From assembly GCF_023205015.1 (NCBI RefSeq), contig NZ_CP096258.1, positions 2,356,001 to 2,420,000 on the forward strand: 64,000 nt of DNA. The letters are read 5' to 3'. The DNA is from Providencia rettgeri (GTDB taxonomy: Bacteria; Pseudomonadota; Gammaproteobacteria; Enterobacterales; Enterobacteriaceae). Shown here piece by piece: positions 53,441-62,814 of this stretch. The notes beneath the pieces are model-generated. The model saw only the letters and a list, made by a program, of their open reading frames with translations. It searched no databases and was not told the DNA's origin. Each line of letters opens with the position of its first letter. The first letter of the stretch is position 1. Position numbers and translations under genes: made by a program.

Positions 53441-54484
53441 TTAATCTATCACTTCAACTAAAGGAACATTATCCTGATGGGGTAATAATTTACCGATAGA
53501 CTGTAACAAAACACCTTGCTGCTGTGCAATCTCTTTAATTTTAGACACTTCGGAAGGTTTTACTGCAATGAGTAGGCCCCCAGAGGTCTGCGGGTCACAC
53601 AGTAGCTGGCGCTGCATATCATTCATAGGGCCAATAAGATGACCATAGCTGTCGAAGTTACGGGTTGTTCCGCCGGGAACACAGCCGGCTTCAATATATT
53701 TTTCGACATCCGCTAATTTAGGAACTTTATTGAAAGAAATTTCGGCGCGAACGTTAGAGCCTTCACAAATCTCACTTAAATGACCTAATAACCCAAAACC
53801 GGTCACATCTGTCATCGCAGTAACCCCCTCTAAAGGTGCAATGACAGCGCCTATTTTATTCATTTGGCACATGGTTTCAGACGCAAGGTGCTGGTGTTCA
53901 GGTGCTAACACGCCTTTTTTCTCTGCGGTTGTTAACACACCGATCCCTAAAGGCTTAGTTAAAAACAGTTCACAACCTGCTGTCGCCGCACTATTTTTCT
54001 TCACATATTCAGTATTCACCACACCTGTTACCGCTAACCCAAAAATAGGTTCAGGCGCATCAATGGAATGCCCACCAGCCAATGAAATACCGGCATCTGC
54101 ACAGGCAGCTCGGCCACCTTCAATCACTTCTCGAGCCACTTCTGGCGGTAATTTAGCAATAGGCCAGCCTAAAATGGCGATTGCCATGATGGGTTTTCCG
54201 CCCATCGCAAAAATATCGCTTATCGCATTCGTTGCGGCGATACGGCCGAATTCAAACGGAGAGTCAACGATCGGCATGAAAAAGTCAGTTGTGCTGATGA
54301 TGCCAATCCCATTACCTAAATCATAAACAGCGGCATCATCTTTCGTTTCATTACCGACTAACAAATGGGGGTCATGAAATTTTGCTTGTTCTGTGTGTAA
54401 GATTTGTTCTAATACTTTCGGTGCAATTTTACAGCCACAGCCTGCGCCATGACTATATTGCGTTAATCTAATTTTTTCAGTCAT
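53441..54484 (-). CDS. selD: Selenide, water dikinase
   Basis: Makes selenophosphate from selenide and ATP for selenocysteine tRNA and selenouridine synthesis. It has 347 residues (E. coli 347). The catalytic loop HGAGCGCK carries Cys16 and Lys19, the cysteine form rather than the Sec form found in some bacteria. DFFMPIVDSPFEFGRIAATNA lies near 64-85, with a GGHSID ATP-binding segment near 140. Lies between ydjA (11-nt gap) and topB (3-nt gap). Confidence 0.97.
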   Translation of the reverse strand: MTEKIRLTQYSHGAGCGCKIAPKVLEQILHTEQAKFHDPHLLVGNETKDDAAVYDLGNGIGIISTTDFFMPIVDSPFEFGRIAATNAISDIFAMGGKPIMAIAILGWPIAKLPPEVAREVIEGGRAACADAGISLAGGHSIDAPEPIFGLAVTGVVNTEYVKKNSAATAGCELFLTKPLGIGVLTTAEKKGVLAPEHQHLASETMCQMNKIGAVIAPLEGVTAMTDVTGFGLLGHLSEICEGSNVRAEISFNKVPKLADVEKYIEAGCVPGGTTRNFDSYGHLIGPMNDMQRQLLCDPQTSGGLLIAVKPSEVSKIKEIAQQQGVLLQSIGKLLPHQDNVPLVEVID

Positions 54485-54495
54485 TATTATTCTCT

Positions 54496-55047
54496 TTAGA
54501 AGTGAGATACAAAACCGGTCATGTCGGGCGTTTGTACTTTTGTTGGTGCTTTAAGCTCTGGTGTTCCTAAATAAAGAAACCCAACAATACGGTCGTTATC
54601 TCCACAACCTAGTCCTGCACGAACCACGGCATCTTCTGTCCATGCCCCTGACCGCCATATACCGCCAAAACCCTGAGCTACTGCAGCCATTTGCATCGCC
54701 TGCACAGTACAACTCGCAGCAACTAATTGTTCCCATTGTGGTACTTTGGGGTGATCTTTTAATTTTGCAATCACCGTAATAATTAATGGGGCACGAAAAG
54801 GTGCATTACGTGCTTTTTCTTCTACCTCAGCGCCTAACTGCCCTTCAATTGCTGCTTTTTCTAATAGCTGACTGAAGCGTTTAATCCCCTCATTTTGCAT
54901 AACAACAAAATGCCACGGTTTTAACGCACCGTGATCGGGTGCTCTCATCCCTGCAGCAAGTATGTTATTAAGTTCTTCGCCTTGCGGTGCAGGTGTTGTG
55001 AGTCTAGAAGCTGAACGGCGGTTCAACAAAAGGGTTAGAGCATCCAT
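54496..55047 (-). CDS. ydjA: YdjA family nitroreductase (FMN-dependent)
   Basis: 183-residue FMN-binding nitroreductase, the same length as E. coli YdjA. N-terminal FMN-binding RRSASRLTTPAP is near residues 9-20, PDHGALKPWHFVV near 37-49 and GIWRSG near 128. The physiological substrate is unknown. First gene of the ydjA-selD-topB operon. Confidence 0.93.
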   Translation of the reverse strand: MDALTLLLNRRSASRLTTPAPQGEELNNILAAGMRAPDHGALKPWHFVVMQNEGIKRFSQLLEKAAIEGQLGAEVEEKARNAPFRAPLIITVIAKLKDHPKVPQWEQLVAASCTVQAMQMAAVAQGFGGIWRSGAWTEDAVVRAGLGCGDNDRIVGFLYLGTPELKAPTKVQTPDMTGFVSHF

Positions 55048-55517
55048 TTTTGTCTCCGTTTAAGAGTAAACTGATATGATAATCATTAAATTAGATAATT
55101 ATACCCATGCTATCTATTGTTTAAGCTTAAAGGAAAATCGCTTACACTAATACAACAATAACAATGATCCGCCAGGTAAAATTACGTTATAAATTCATTG
55201 AATTGTATCATTTGTTATACGTGAAAAATATCATTGAAACATTGTACCGTGCGTATCTTAATTTTGTTATGCATAAAGATAGCCCACAATTGCAACTAAT
55301 TGTATTGATATAACTTAGATATCAAGCGTTCGATGTGATGATCGGGTAACGGATTTGCTTTTGAGTATATTGTTGTTAATTCGTGCTGCAGGTGGAAATA
55401 GTCCAACTGTAGAAAGATATATTTATGTAATATCCAAAAATAGTTTGTGCCATTAATCAACGGTAAACCAATGAAGCCAACACCCTTTGGTGCAAAATAT
55501 GCAGGATAGGAGAAAAC
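55048..55517. other. AT-rich ydjA-sppA divergent region
   Basis: About 470 bp. A 76-codon minus-strand frame (55296-55526) runs through it and overlaps the sppA start, but it has no ribosome binding site or family likeness that I can see. sppA is preceded by AGGAGA. Nothing else is supported. Confidence 0.45.
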
Positions 55518-57374
55518 ATGCGTCAACTATGGGACATCATCGCTACCATCTTTAGAATCAGCTGGCGAGCACTAAACTTTATTAGGGAATTCGTTTTCAA
55601 CGCTATTTTCTTAGTATTATTTTTTGTCGTTATTGGGTCGATTGCCCTTTACCAAACAGATACTCAACCCGAAAAAAATTATTTTGGTGCTTTATATGTA
55701 GATTTGCAGGGCGTTATTGTAGACCAAGTTTCTGCTCCCGACCCATTTGGTCGCATGAGTCGTGAACTGCTGGGGACTTCAAATAGCCGCATGCAAGAAA
55801 ATTCACTATTCGACATCGTTGACACCATCCGCACCGCTGCAAATGATGACCGGATCACAGGGATGGTATTACGCCTAGATAATTTAGTTGGCGCTGATCA
55901 GCCCTCATTAGCTTATATCGGTAAGGCGATCAACGAATTTAAACATTCTGGAAAACAGGTTTACGCCATCGGTAACAGTTATAATCAGTCACAATACTAC
56001 CTTGCTAGTTACGCTGATGATATCTACCTCACCCCACAAGGGGCTGTTGGCGTGTATGGTTTTGCAACTAATGGCCTATATTACAAGACACTATTAGAAA
56101 AACTTAAAGTCAGTAGCCATATATTCCGTGTAGGTACTTATAAATCTGCAGTTGAGCCGTTAATGCGTGATGATATGTCCCCTGAGGCACGTTTAGCCAA
56201 TAAACAGTGGTTAGATGCCCTTTGGAACAATTACCTCGCAGAAATCGCCAAAAACCGTAATACAACCAGCGCACAAATTTTCCCTGGGGCTGATGCTATT
56301 TTAGAACAATTACGATCAGTCAAAGGCGATAGCGCGCAGTATGCTTTAAAACAAAAGTTGGTTGATAAACTTTATACCAACGAACAAGTTGAAGACTTAC
56401 TCAGTAAACACTTTGGTTGGAATAAAGAAGATAAACAATTCAATAATATTAGTATCTATGATTATTCCGCTAAAATAGCAGATACCAATACAAGTCAAGG
56501 TGGCAATATCGCTGTAATTGTTGTTCAAGGAGCCATCATGGATGGCCCGCAAACAGCAGGAATTGCCGGAGGCGATACCATCGCAGCACAAATCCGCGAT
56601 GCTCGCCTTGATGATAATATTAAAGCGATTGTCTTACGTGTTAACAGCCCGGGTGGAAGCGTCAGTGCTTCTGATTTGATCCGCAGTGAACTGGCTTCTG
56701 CCCATGCAGCGGGCAAACCTGTTGTGGTTTCTATGGGGGGTATGGCGGCATCAGGTGGTTACTGGGTATCAACGCCTGCGGACTATATTATTGCCAGTCC
56801 AAACACATTGACTGGTTCAATTGGTATATTTGGCGTGATCAATACCTTTGAAAAATCCTTAGATTCTATTGGTGTATATACTGATGGTGTATCAACGTCA
56901 CCATTAGCTGATGTTTCGTTGACGAAAGGGATCAGCCCACAATTTGCAGACATGATGCAAATCACCATTGAAAATGGCTATGAAACATTTATTGGCTTAG
57001 TCGCTAAAGCTCGCCATAAAACACCTGCGGAGATAGATAAAATTGCGCAAGGCCGTGTGTGGATCGGGCAAGATGCATTGAAAAATGGCCTTGTCGACCA
57101 GCTAGGTGATTTTGATAATGCGGTAGATAAAGCCGCTGAGCTCGCTAAACTCAGTGACGTTAAGTTAGATTGGATGAAGCCCGAACTGACCTTTATGGAT
57201 CAATTGCTACTTGAATTAACCACAAACGTTCAAGCCGTAATGCCAGATGTGCTACACGTGTTTTTACCTCCTGCAGTCGCGACGGACATCCGCCAGCAAG
57301 CTCAATTTTTCTTAAAAATGAATGACCCGCAAAACCGTTATGCTTTTTGCTTAAATTGCGCAGAAATTAATTGA
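55518..57374 (+). CDS. sppA: Signal peptide peptidase A (protease IV)
   Basis: Inner-membrane S49 serine protease that degrades cleaved signal peptides in the membrane. It has 618 residues, exactly as in E. coli. The N-terminal anchor is about 25-46. Two tandem S49 domains contribute the dyad: K209 in RVGTYKSAVEP (domain 1) and S412 in GGMAASGGYW (domain 2). ATG 55518 follows AGGAGA. A distant relative of sohB, also present in this window. Confidence 0.97.
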   Translation: MRQLWDIIATIFRISWRALNFIREFVFNAIFLVLFFVVIGSIALYQTDTQPEKNYFGALYVDLQGVIVDQVSAPDPFGRMSRELLGTSNSRMQENSLFDIVDTIRTAANDDRITGMVLRLDNLVGADQPSLAYIGKAINEFKHSGKQVYAIGNSYNQSQYYLASYADDIYLTPQGAVGVYGFATNGLYYKTLLEKLKVSSHIFRVGTYKSAVEPLMRDDMSPEARLANKQWLDALWNNYLAEIAKNRNTTSAQIFPGADAILEQLRSVKGDSAQYALKQKLVDKLYTNEQVEDLLSKHFGWNKEDKQFNNISIYDYSAKIADTNTSQGGNIAVIVVQGAIMDGPQTAGIAGGDTIAAQIRDARLDDNIKAIVLRVNSPGGSVSASDLIRSELASAHAAGKPVVVSMGGMAASGGYWVSTPADYIIASPNTLTGSIGIFGVINTFEKSLDSIGVYTDGVSTSPLADVSLTKGISPQFADMMQITIENGYETFIGLVAKARHKTPAEIDKIAQGRVWIGQDALKNGLVDQLGDFDNAVDKAAELAKLSDVKLDWMKPELTFMDQLLLELTTNVQAVMPDVLHVFLPPAVATDIRQQAQFFLKMNDPQNRYAFCLNCAEIN

Positions 57375-57541
57375 TCGCAAAATCCCCTTCAGAACCAATG
57401 AAGGGGATTTCTCTCACAACCCCATCAATAACCTTATATCAATCTAATTATTCGTAAGTTAACGATAGTAATACGCTAACAAATACGTCAAAATCCTGAT
57501 AATCACTCTCCTTCGATAAATTGGATAAATTAGGTAATAAG

Positions 57542-58561
57542 ATGCAGAAAAAATCCATTTATGTTGTCTATACTGGCGGAACAATTGGCATGCGCCATTC
57601 ACCACAGGGATATGTGCCGGTTTCCGGTCATTTACAAGCTCAGTTAGCTCAAATGCCCGAGTTTCACCGCCCTGAAATGCCTGAGTTTACGATCCGTGAG
57701 CATCAGCCGTTGATTGATTCATCTGATATTACCCCTGAAGATTGGCAGCTTATCGCTGATGACATTTGTGAAAACTACCCACTTTATGATGGGTTTGTCA
57801 TTTTACATGGCACTGATACCATGGCTTTTACTGCTTCCGCGTTATCTTTCATGTTTGAAAACTTGAAAAAACCGGTGATAGTGACAGGGTCACAAATCCC
57901 CTTGGAAGCATTGCGTTCTGATGGGCAGACGAATCTATTAAATGCATTATATTTAGCGGCAAACTACCCCGTTAATGAAGTCGGACTATTTTTTAATAAT
58001 AAATTATATCGCGGTAACCGTACCGTTAAAGCCCATGCTGACGGCTTTGATGCGTTTAGTTCGCCTAACTGCTCACCACTAATGGAAGCGGGCATCAATA
58101 TTCGCACATTTAATACATGCCCTGCTCCTATTGGTATTGGTGAATTTAAAGGCCACCAAATTACACCTCAACCTATCGGCGTGGTGACACTTTACCCTGG
58201 ACTTTCCATTGAGATTGTTCGCAATATTCTTCAGCAACCCGTTAAGGCACTAATATTGCGCTCTTACGGTGTCGGTAATGCCCCTCAGCAACCCGAATTA
58301 CTCCGTATACTTCGCGAGGCAACGAATCGGGGAATTATTGTGGTGAACCTGACACAATGCATTTCTGGTCGTGTTAATATGGAAGGCTATGCCACAGGTC
58401 ACGCGCTTGCAGAAGCTGGAGTGATCAGTGGATACGACATGACTTTTGAAGCCGCCTTAAGTAAGTTGCACTACTTACTTAGCCAAAATTATACCCCTGC
58501 GTTAATCCGTGAGCTAATGCAGAATAATTTACGCGGTGAGTTGAGCTATGCTGATGAATAA
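57542..58561 (+). CDS. ansA: Cytoplasmic L-asparaginase I
   Basis: Hydrolyses asparagine to aspartate and ammonia with low affinity. It has 339 residues (E. coli 338). The first catalytic Thr is in YTGGTIGMR near residue 12-16 and the second in LHGTDTMAFTASAL near 90. Start at ATG 57542, with AGG 9 nt upstream; the frame is open seven codons earlier. pncA follows by 22 nt, as in E. coli. Confidence 0.96.
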   Translation: MQKKSIYVVYTGGTIGMRHSPQGYVPVSGHLQAQLAQMPEFHRPEMPEFTIREHQPLIDSSDITPEDWQLIADDICENYPLYDGFVILHGTDTMAFTASALSFMFENLKKPVIVTGSQIPLEALRSDGQTNLLNALYLAANYPVNEVGLFFNNKLYRGNRTVKAHADGFDAFSSPNCSPLMEAGINIRTFNTCPAPIGIGEFKGHQITPQPIGVVTLYPGLSIEIVRNILQQPVKALILRSYGVGNAPQQPELLRILREATNRGIIVVNLTQCISGRVNMEGYATGHALAEAGVISGYDMTFEAALSKLHYLLSQNYTPALIRELMQNNLRGELSYADE

Positions 58562-58583
58562 TAGATAACATACTGAGGACACA

Positions 58584-59210
58584 ATGAAAACAGCTTTACT
58601 GTTAGTCGATTTACAAAACGACTTTTGCACCGGCGGGACATTGGCAGTAAATGAAAGCGAACATGTCATTGATGTTGCGAATAAAGCAATCGCTATTTGC
58701 CAACAAAAACAGATAGACATCATTGCAAGTCAAGATTGGCATCCCGCGACACACCTTAGTTTCGCAGCTAATTCAAACACACAAATTGGCGAAGTCGGTG
58801 AATTAAACGGCATTACACAAGTTTGGTGGCCGATTCATTGCGTTCAAGGTGAACACGGTGCTGAGTTACACTCAAATTTAAATCAATCGCTTATTCGTGA
58901 AATTTTCACCAAAGGGGAAAACCCACAGGTTGATAGCTATAGTGCTTTTTTCGATAATGATAAAATTAGCCAAACTCGTCTTCATGCATGGCTACAAGAA
59001 CACCACATTTCGCATTTAGTTATTATGGGAATTGCGACGGATTATTGTGTCAAATTTACTGTACTAGATGCATTAAAACTAGGCTATACCGTGGGTGTTC
59101 TCGTTGATGGGTGTAGGGGTGTTAATCTAGCGGCTAATGACAGCCAAGACGCCTTAGCCGAAATGCAAGAACAAGGTGCAAGGCTAATTACCTTAACCGA
59201 CCTACATTAG
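58584..59210 (+). CDS. pncA: Nicotinamidase
   Basis: Converts nicotinamide to nicotinic acid for NAD salvage (the enzyme that also activates pyrazinamide). It has 208 residues. The catalytic triad is D9, K110 and C155 (ATDYCVKFT), and the metal site is D51, H53 and H57 in SQDWHPATH. Probably in one operon with ansA. Confidence 0.97.
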   Translation: MKTALLLVDLQNDFCTGGTLAVNESEHVIDVANKAIAICQQKQIDIIASQDWHPATHLSFAANSNTQIGEVGELNGITQVWWPIHCVQGEHGAELHSNLNQSLIREIFTKGENPQVDSYSAFFDNDKISQTRLHAWLQEHHISHLVIMGIATDYCVKFTVLDALKLGYTVGVLVDGCRGVNLAANDSQDALAEMQEQGARLITLTDLH

Positions 59211-59221
59211 CGCATTTTTAT

Positions 59222-59289
59222 GGACAAGTTTTCTCAATGATCTATTTCCAATGGCTATATTCTCAATAACAATATGAGAAAACTTGTTC
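59222..59289. repeat. Large inverted repeat between pncA and yeaC
   Basis: Arms 59222-59236 and 59275-59289 (core ACAAGTTTTCTCA / TGAGAAAACTTGT, 13 perfect pairs plus a G-U and a G-C pair) flank a 38-nt loop. The right arm's TGAGAA can pair instead with a closer TTCTCA at 59260-59265. It lies between convergent genes and may be their terminator, but the loop is unusually long and there is no T-run. Confidence 0.65.
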
Positions 59290-59349
59290 AGTGACACTGT
59301 CACTATGCCGCGCCACATTGAATAAACAAACTATTTTGTAGAATAACCG

Positions 59350-59655
59350 TTATTCATCATTATGTTGCGGTTTTAAGGTCGCCAGCATTTCACCTTGGAA
59401 CAACATTTTTAGCTCTTGTTTGCTCTTCATCGTAATTTCACCATTAGTCCCTACCGTCATATGCTCTGGGTCATGGTTATGTCGTGACTGCCACAATAAT
59501 ACCATTTGTAAACTATGTTCTTTCTGTTCCGGTGTTAACATCACCCCATCCGGCCATTTACCGAGTTCAACGGCGGTTACTAGGCGTTCATAAATTTCCG
59601 GGGTCATCATTGCCAACAATTGTTCAAGTTGTTCTGGATTAACTTCAACGCTCAC
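59350..59655 (-). CDS. yeaC: DUF1315 family protein YeaC
   Basis: 101-residue cytoplasmic protein of unknown function (E. coli YeaC about 90). The family block LLAMMTPEIYERLVTAVELGKWPDG lies at about residues 13-37, followed by LTPEQKEHSLQMVLLWQSRHN. It follows msrB by 114 nt in the same direction, as in E. coli. Confidence 0.92.
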   Translation of the reverse strand: MSVEVNPEQLEQLLAMMTPEIYERLVTAVELGKWPDGVMLTPEQKEHSLQMVLLWQSRHNHDPEHMTVGTNGEITMKSKQELKMLFQGEMLATLKPQHNDE

Positions 59656-59769
59656 GGTAAGGCTCCTTCAAATACACAATTAGCACGTTATTTTGTTTTT
59701 CTCGATTTCAGCTAATAGCTGAATCGTTTTTGTTATTCTTATACAATAGCTTCAGCAACCTTCAGCTCT

Positions 59770-60183
59770 TTATCCACGCGTCTTTTCACCACTATCATCA
59801 TCAATAAAGCTTAATGATGCTGAATTAATGCAGTAACGCTGACCAGTAGGCTGAGGGCCGTCTGGAAATACATGCCCTAAATGCGCATTACAGTGTTGAC
59901 AGCGAACCTCAATACGATGCATTCCATGAGAGAAATCCTCAATGTATTTGATAGCCTCTTCATTAACCGGTTGATAAAAGCTTGGCCAACCACATCCTGC
60001 ATCAAATTTGGTCTCAGACATAAATAAAGGTGTACCACAACATAAACATTCGTACACACCGTCTTTACGGTTATGCAATAATTGACCACTAAAGGGGGGC
60101 TCGGTACCGGCTTGCTGTGTAACGTAACGCTGCATTTCATTTAACTCTGAAATATCAATAGGTTGGTTATCTTTATTTGACAT
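59770..60183 (-). CDS. msrB: Peptide-methionine (R)-S-oxide reductase MsrB
   Basis: Repairs R-methionine sulfoxide in proteins using thioredoxin. It has 137 residues. Zinc is held by two CxxC pairs (C46/C49 and C95/C98). GCGWPSF lies near 63-69 and the catalytic cysteine is C118 in RYCINSASLSF. Divergent from gapA, as in E. coli. Confidence 0.97.
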   Translation of the reverse strand: MSNKDNQPIDISELNEMQRYVTQQAGTEPPFSGQLLHNRKDGVYECLCCGTPLFMSETKFDAGCGWPSFYQPVNEEAIKYIEDFSHGMHRIEVRCQHCNAHLGHVFPDGPQPTGQRYCINSASLSFIDDDSGEKTRG

Positions 60184-60538
60184 GTCATACCTACATATTT
60201 AAATAACTAGACGGTTTAATGGTTATCATACATCAATTTCAATCAACAAAAAATTAACAACATTTTCTGTAAAACTATTCTAAACTAAGAAGCATCTTAC
60301 TTTCCGTTTTGATTTGTGAACCGTATCACATATATCACTGATAGATGGTTTCATTATGCCGTACAATCCCGATAATACGTGCGGCTGTATTTGCCGCTGA
60401 AGTGGCTGACAAATAAGCAATTGGTGGTATCAGAATTGATTTTTTTCAATAATTGACACGATTCCGCTTGACGGCTGGCAAGGTTTTGGTAACTTTAACT
60501 ACAACTTAATTCACGAATAAATAGCTGGTGGAAATACT
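60184..60538 (+). promoter_or_regulatory. gapA promoter region
   Basis: 355-bp msrB-gapA gap. TTGACA (60453-60458) and TTGACG (60468-60473) stand close together, with TAACTT (60490-60495) 16 bp after the latter as a possible -10 box. The block from TTGACACGATTCCGCTTGAC onward strongly resembles the E. coli gapA promoter region from memory, where several sigma-70 and one sigma-32 start are known. Confidence 0.55.
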
Positions 60539-61534
60539 ATGACTATCAAAGTAGGTATTAATGGTTTTGGTCGTATTGGCCGTATCGTTTTCCGTGCTGC
60601 ACAAGAGCGTTCTGACATCGAAATCGTTGCTATCAACGACCTCCTCGATGCAGAATATATGGCGTACATGCTGAAATACGACTCAACTCATGGTCGTTTC
60701 AACGGTACTGTTGAAGTTAAAGATGGTCACCTAGTTGTAAACGGCAAAAAAATCCGTGTAACAGCAGAAAAAGATCCTGCAAACCTGAAATGGAACGAAG
60801 TCGGTGTTGACGTCGTTGCTGAAGCAACAGGTATCTTCTTAACTGATGAAACTGCACGTAAACATATCCAAGCAGGCGCTAAGAAAGTTGTTCTGACTGG
60901 CCCTTCTAAAGATGATACTCCTATGTTCGTTATGGGTGTTAACCACAAAGCTTACGCAGGTCAAGAAATCGTTTCTAACGCATCTTGTACAACTAACTGC
61001 TTAGCTCCACTGGCTAAAGTTATCAACGACAAATTCGGTATCGTTGAAGGTCTGATGACGACTGTTCACGCAACAACTGCAACTCAAAAAACAGTTGATG
61101 GCCCTTCGCATAAAGACTGGCGTGGTGGTCGTGGTGCTGCTCAAAACATCATCCCATCATCAACAGGTGCAGCTAAAGCTGTAGGTAAAGTTATCCCTGA
61201 ACTGAATGGCAAACTGACTGGTATGTCTTTCCGTGTACCTACGCCTAACGTTTCTGTTGTTGACTTAACTGTTCGTTTAGAAAAACCAGCAACTTACACT
61301 CAAATCTGTGATGCTATCAAAGAAGCAGCAGCAGGCGAGCTGAAAGGCGTTCTGGGTTACACTGAAGATGACGTTGTATCAACTGACTTCAACGGTGAAA
61401 AACTGACTTCAGTATTTGATGCTAAAGCTGGTATCGCACTGAACGACAACTTTGTTAAATTAGTTTCTTGGTATGACAACGAAACGGGTTACTCTAACAA
61501 AGTATTAGACCTGATCGCTCACATCTCTAAATAA
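60539..61534 (+). CDS. gapA: Glyceraldehyde-3-phosphate dehydrogenase A
   Basis: Central glycolytic NAD-dependent enzyme. It has 331 residues, as in E. coli. The NAD-binding GINGFGRIGR is at residues 6-15, the catalytic C150 in SNASCTTNC and the partner His near 177 in VHATTATQ. Codon use is strongly biased (AAC, GGT, CGT preferred), which fits very high expression and contrasts with the rest of the window. Confidence 0.99.
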   Translation: MTIKVGINGFGRIGRIVFRAAQERSDIEIVAINDLLDAEYMAYMLKYDSTHGRFNGTVEVKDGHLVVNGKKIRVTAEKDPANLKWNEVGVDVVAEATGIFLTDETARKHIQAGAKKVVLTGPSKDDTPMFVMGVNHKAYAGQEIVSNASCTTNCLAPLAKVINDKFGIVEGLMTTVHATTATQKTVDGPSHKDWRGGRGAAQNIIPSSTGAAKAVGKVIPELNGKLTGMSFRVPTPNVSVVDLTVRLEKPATYTQICDAIKEAAAGELKGVLGYTEDDVVSTDFNGEKLTSVFDAKAGIALNDNFVKLVSWYDNETGYSNKVLDLIAHISK

Positions 61535-61559
61535 GAGCTGTCGCGTAATCTGTCTAACT

Positions 61560-61583
61560 GAGCCGCCAATTGGCGGCTCTTTT
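61560..61583 (+). terminator. Terminator of gapA
   Basis: GAGCCGCC (61560-61567) / GGCGGCTC (61572-61579) with an AATT loop, followed by TTTT. The most GC-rich hairpin in the window. Confidence 0.95.
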
Positions 61584-61817
61584 GTACCGTATCCAATAAC
61601 AATTAACACTTCATATTTTCTGCTATATCGCTTATGGTTGATCTCTCATTGGATACGCTATAAACACAACTTATTTTAGAATGAATACTATTCACTGCGG
61701 CTTTAAGTATGCTGGGCAGATACTCTAAATAATTCAAGTGAACGAACACCGTCAACAATGCTGCAGTTTAATGTATGACGAGTATTCACTCTGTTCCATT
61801 AACACAGGCCTAATACC

Positions 61818-62699
61818 ATGCACGATAAACTTTTTGCATTACCGGTCATCAAACAAATCTCCGCTTATATCACTCAACGCCAACTTGATGAGCTTCCACT
61901 CATTGTTATCTCGCATCCCAAGGTGCGTGGGGCCGTCAGTTTACAAGGCGCCCAACTTATTGATTGGCAACCTGCAGGGCAAAAACCTTGCTTATGGCTA
62001 AGTTCTGAGAGCGCTTTTAAAGAAGGTGTTGCTATTCGTGGCGGTATTCCTATTTGTTGGCCTTGGTTCGGTCCTGTTGCCAGCCCTAGTCATGGTTTTG
62101 CTCGAATTCTACCTTGGCAATTTACTGCACATAATGAACATGAAGATGGTGTTATTTTAACCTTCACATTAACAGATACAGAATATACCCGTAAATTATG
62201 GCCCCATGAGTTCACTCTGATCCTGCGTATGAAACTAGGTGAAACGTGCGAGCTTGAACTAGAAAGTTATGGGGACTTCGAAACGACTGCCGCATTACAC
62301 AGTTATTTTAATATCAGTGATATTCAAAAAGCCACTGTCTATGGGTTAGGTGGCCACTATTTCGATAAAGTTGCAGATAAAGAAGTTTATGAAAATGAGC
62401 CACTAAAGTTTAATAAACATACCGACCGTATTTATTCAGAGCCAGAAGAATATAGCCTCTTACGTGATGATGGATGGGCCCGTACAATAGAAATTCACCA
62501 TTACCATAATAGTGATGTTGTTTGTTGGAACCCTTGGGCGGAATTATCATGCAGTATGGGCGATATGCCAAATAATGGCTACAAACAGATGGTTTGTGTA
62601 GAAACAGCAAGGATCAACGTCCCAATGAAAAGTGATGCGCAGCACCCTGCCCGCCTTTCATTAGTGATGGTCAGCCGCGATAATAAGCCGCAAGATTAA
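61818..62699 (+). CDS. yeaD: Glucose-6-phosphate 1-epimerase family protein YeaD
   Basis: 293-residue aldose-1-epimerase-like (galactose mutarotase fold) enzyme, probably interconverting alpha and beta hexose-6-phosphates. Motifs GGIPICWPWFGP near residue 75 and SHGFAR near 93, and LHSYFNISD with the catalytic His near 155, are visible. Follows gapA, as in E. coli. Confidence 0.94.
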   Translation: MHDKLFALPVIKQISAYITQRQLDELPLIVISHPKVRGAVSLQGAQLIDWQPAGQKPCLWLSSESAFKEGVAIRGGIPICWPWFGPVASPSHGFARILPWQFTAHNEHEDGVILTFTLTDTEYTRKLWPHEFTLILRMKLGETCELELESYGDFETTAALHSYFNISDIQKATVYGLGGHYFDKVADKEVYENEPLKFNKHTDRIYSEPEEYSLLRDDGWARTIEIHHYHNSDVVCWNPWAELSCSMGDMPNNGYKQMVCVETARINVPMKSDAQHPARLSLVMVSRDNKPQD

Positions 62700-62755
62700 T
62701 TATTCATTCTAAACATATAAAATCTAAGCTCATCAAATTTCTAGATAGATAAAAT

Positions 62756-62793
62756 TAGCCCCTGACAATCATCATGATATCAGGGGCTATTTA
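62756..62793. terminator. Terminator between yeaD and mipA
   Basis: TAGCCCCTGA (62756-62765) / TCAGGGGCTA (62780-62789), flanked by A- and T-rich stretches; serves two convergent genes. Confidence 0.88.
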
Positions 62794-62814
62794 ATTTACT
62801 GTTCTATAACGAAC

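Noticed and set aside
53441..54484. Selenocysteine in SelD
   Set aside because: The active-site codon reads Cys (HGAGCGCK) and the frame has no in-frame TGA.
55296..55526. 76-codon minus-strand frame upstream of sppA
   Set aside because: It overlaps the sppA start, has no ribosome binding site and no recognisable family features; most likely chance.
61738..62001. 87-codon plus-strand frame overlapping yeaD
   Set aside because: It runs in another frame over the yeaD start and shows no protein-like features.
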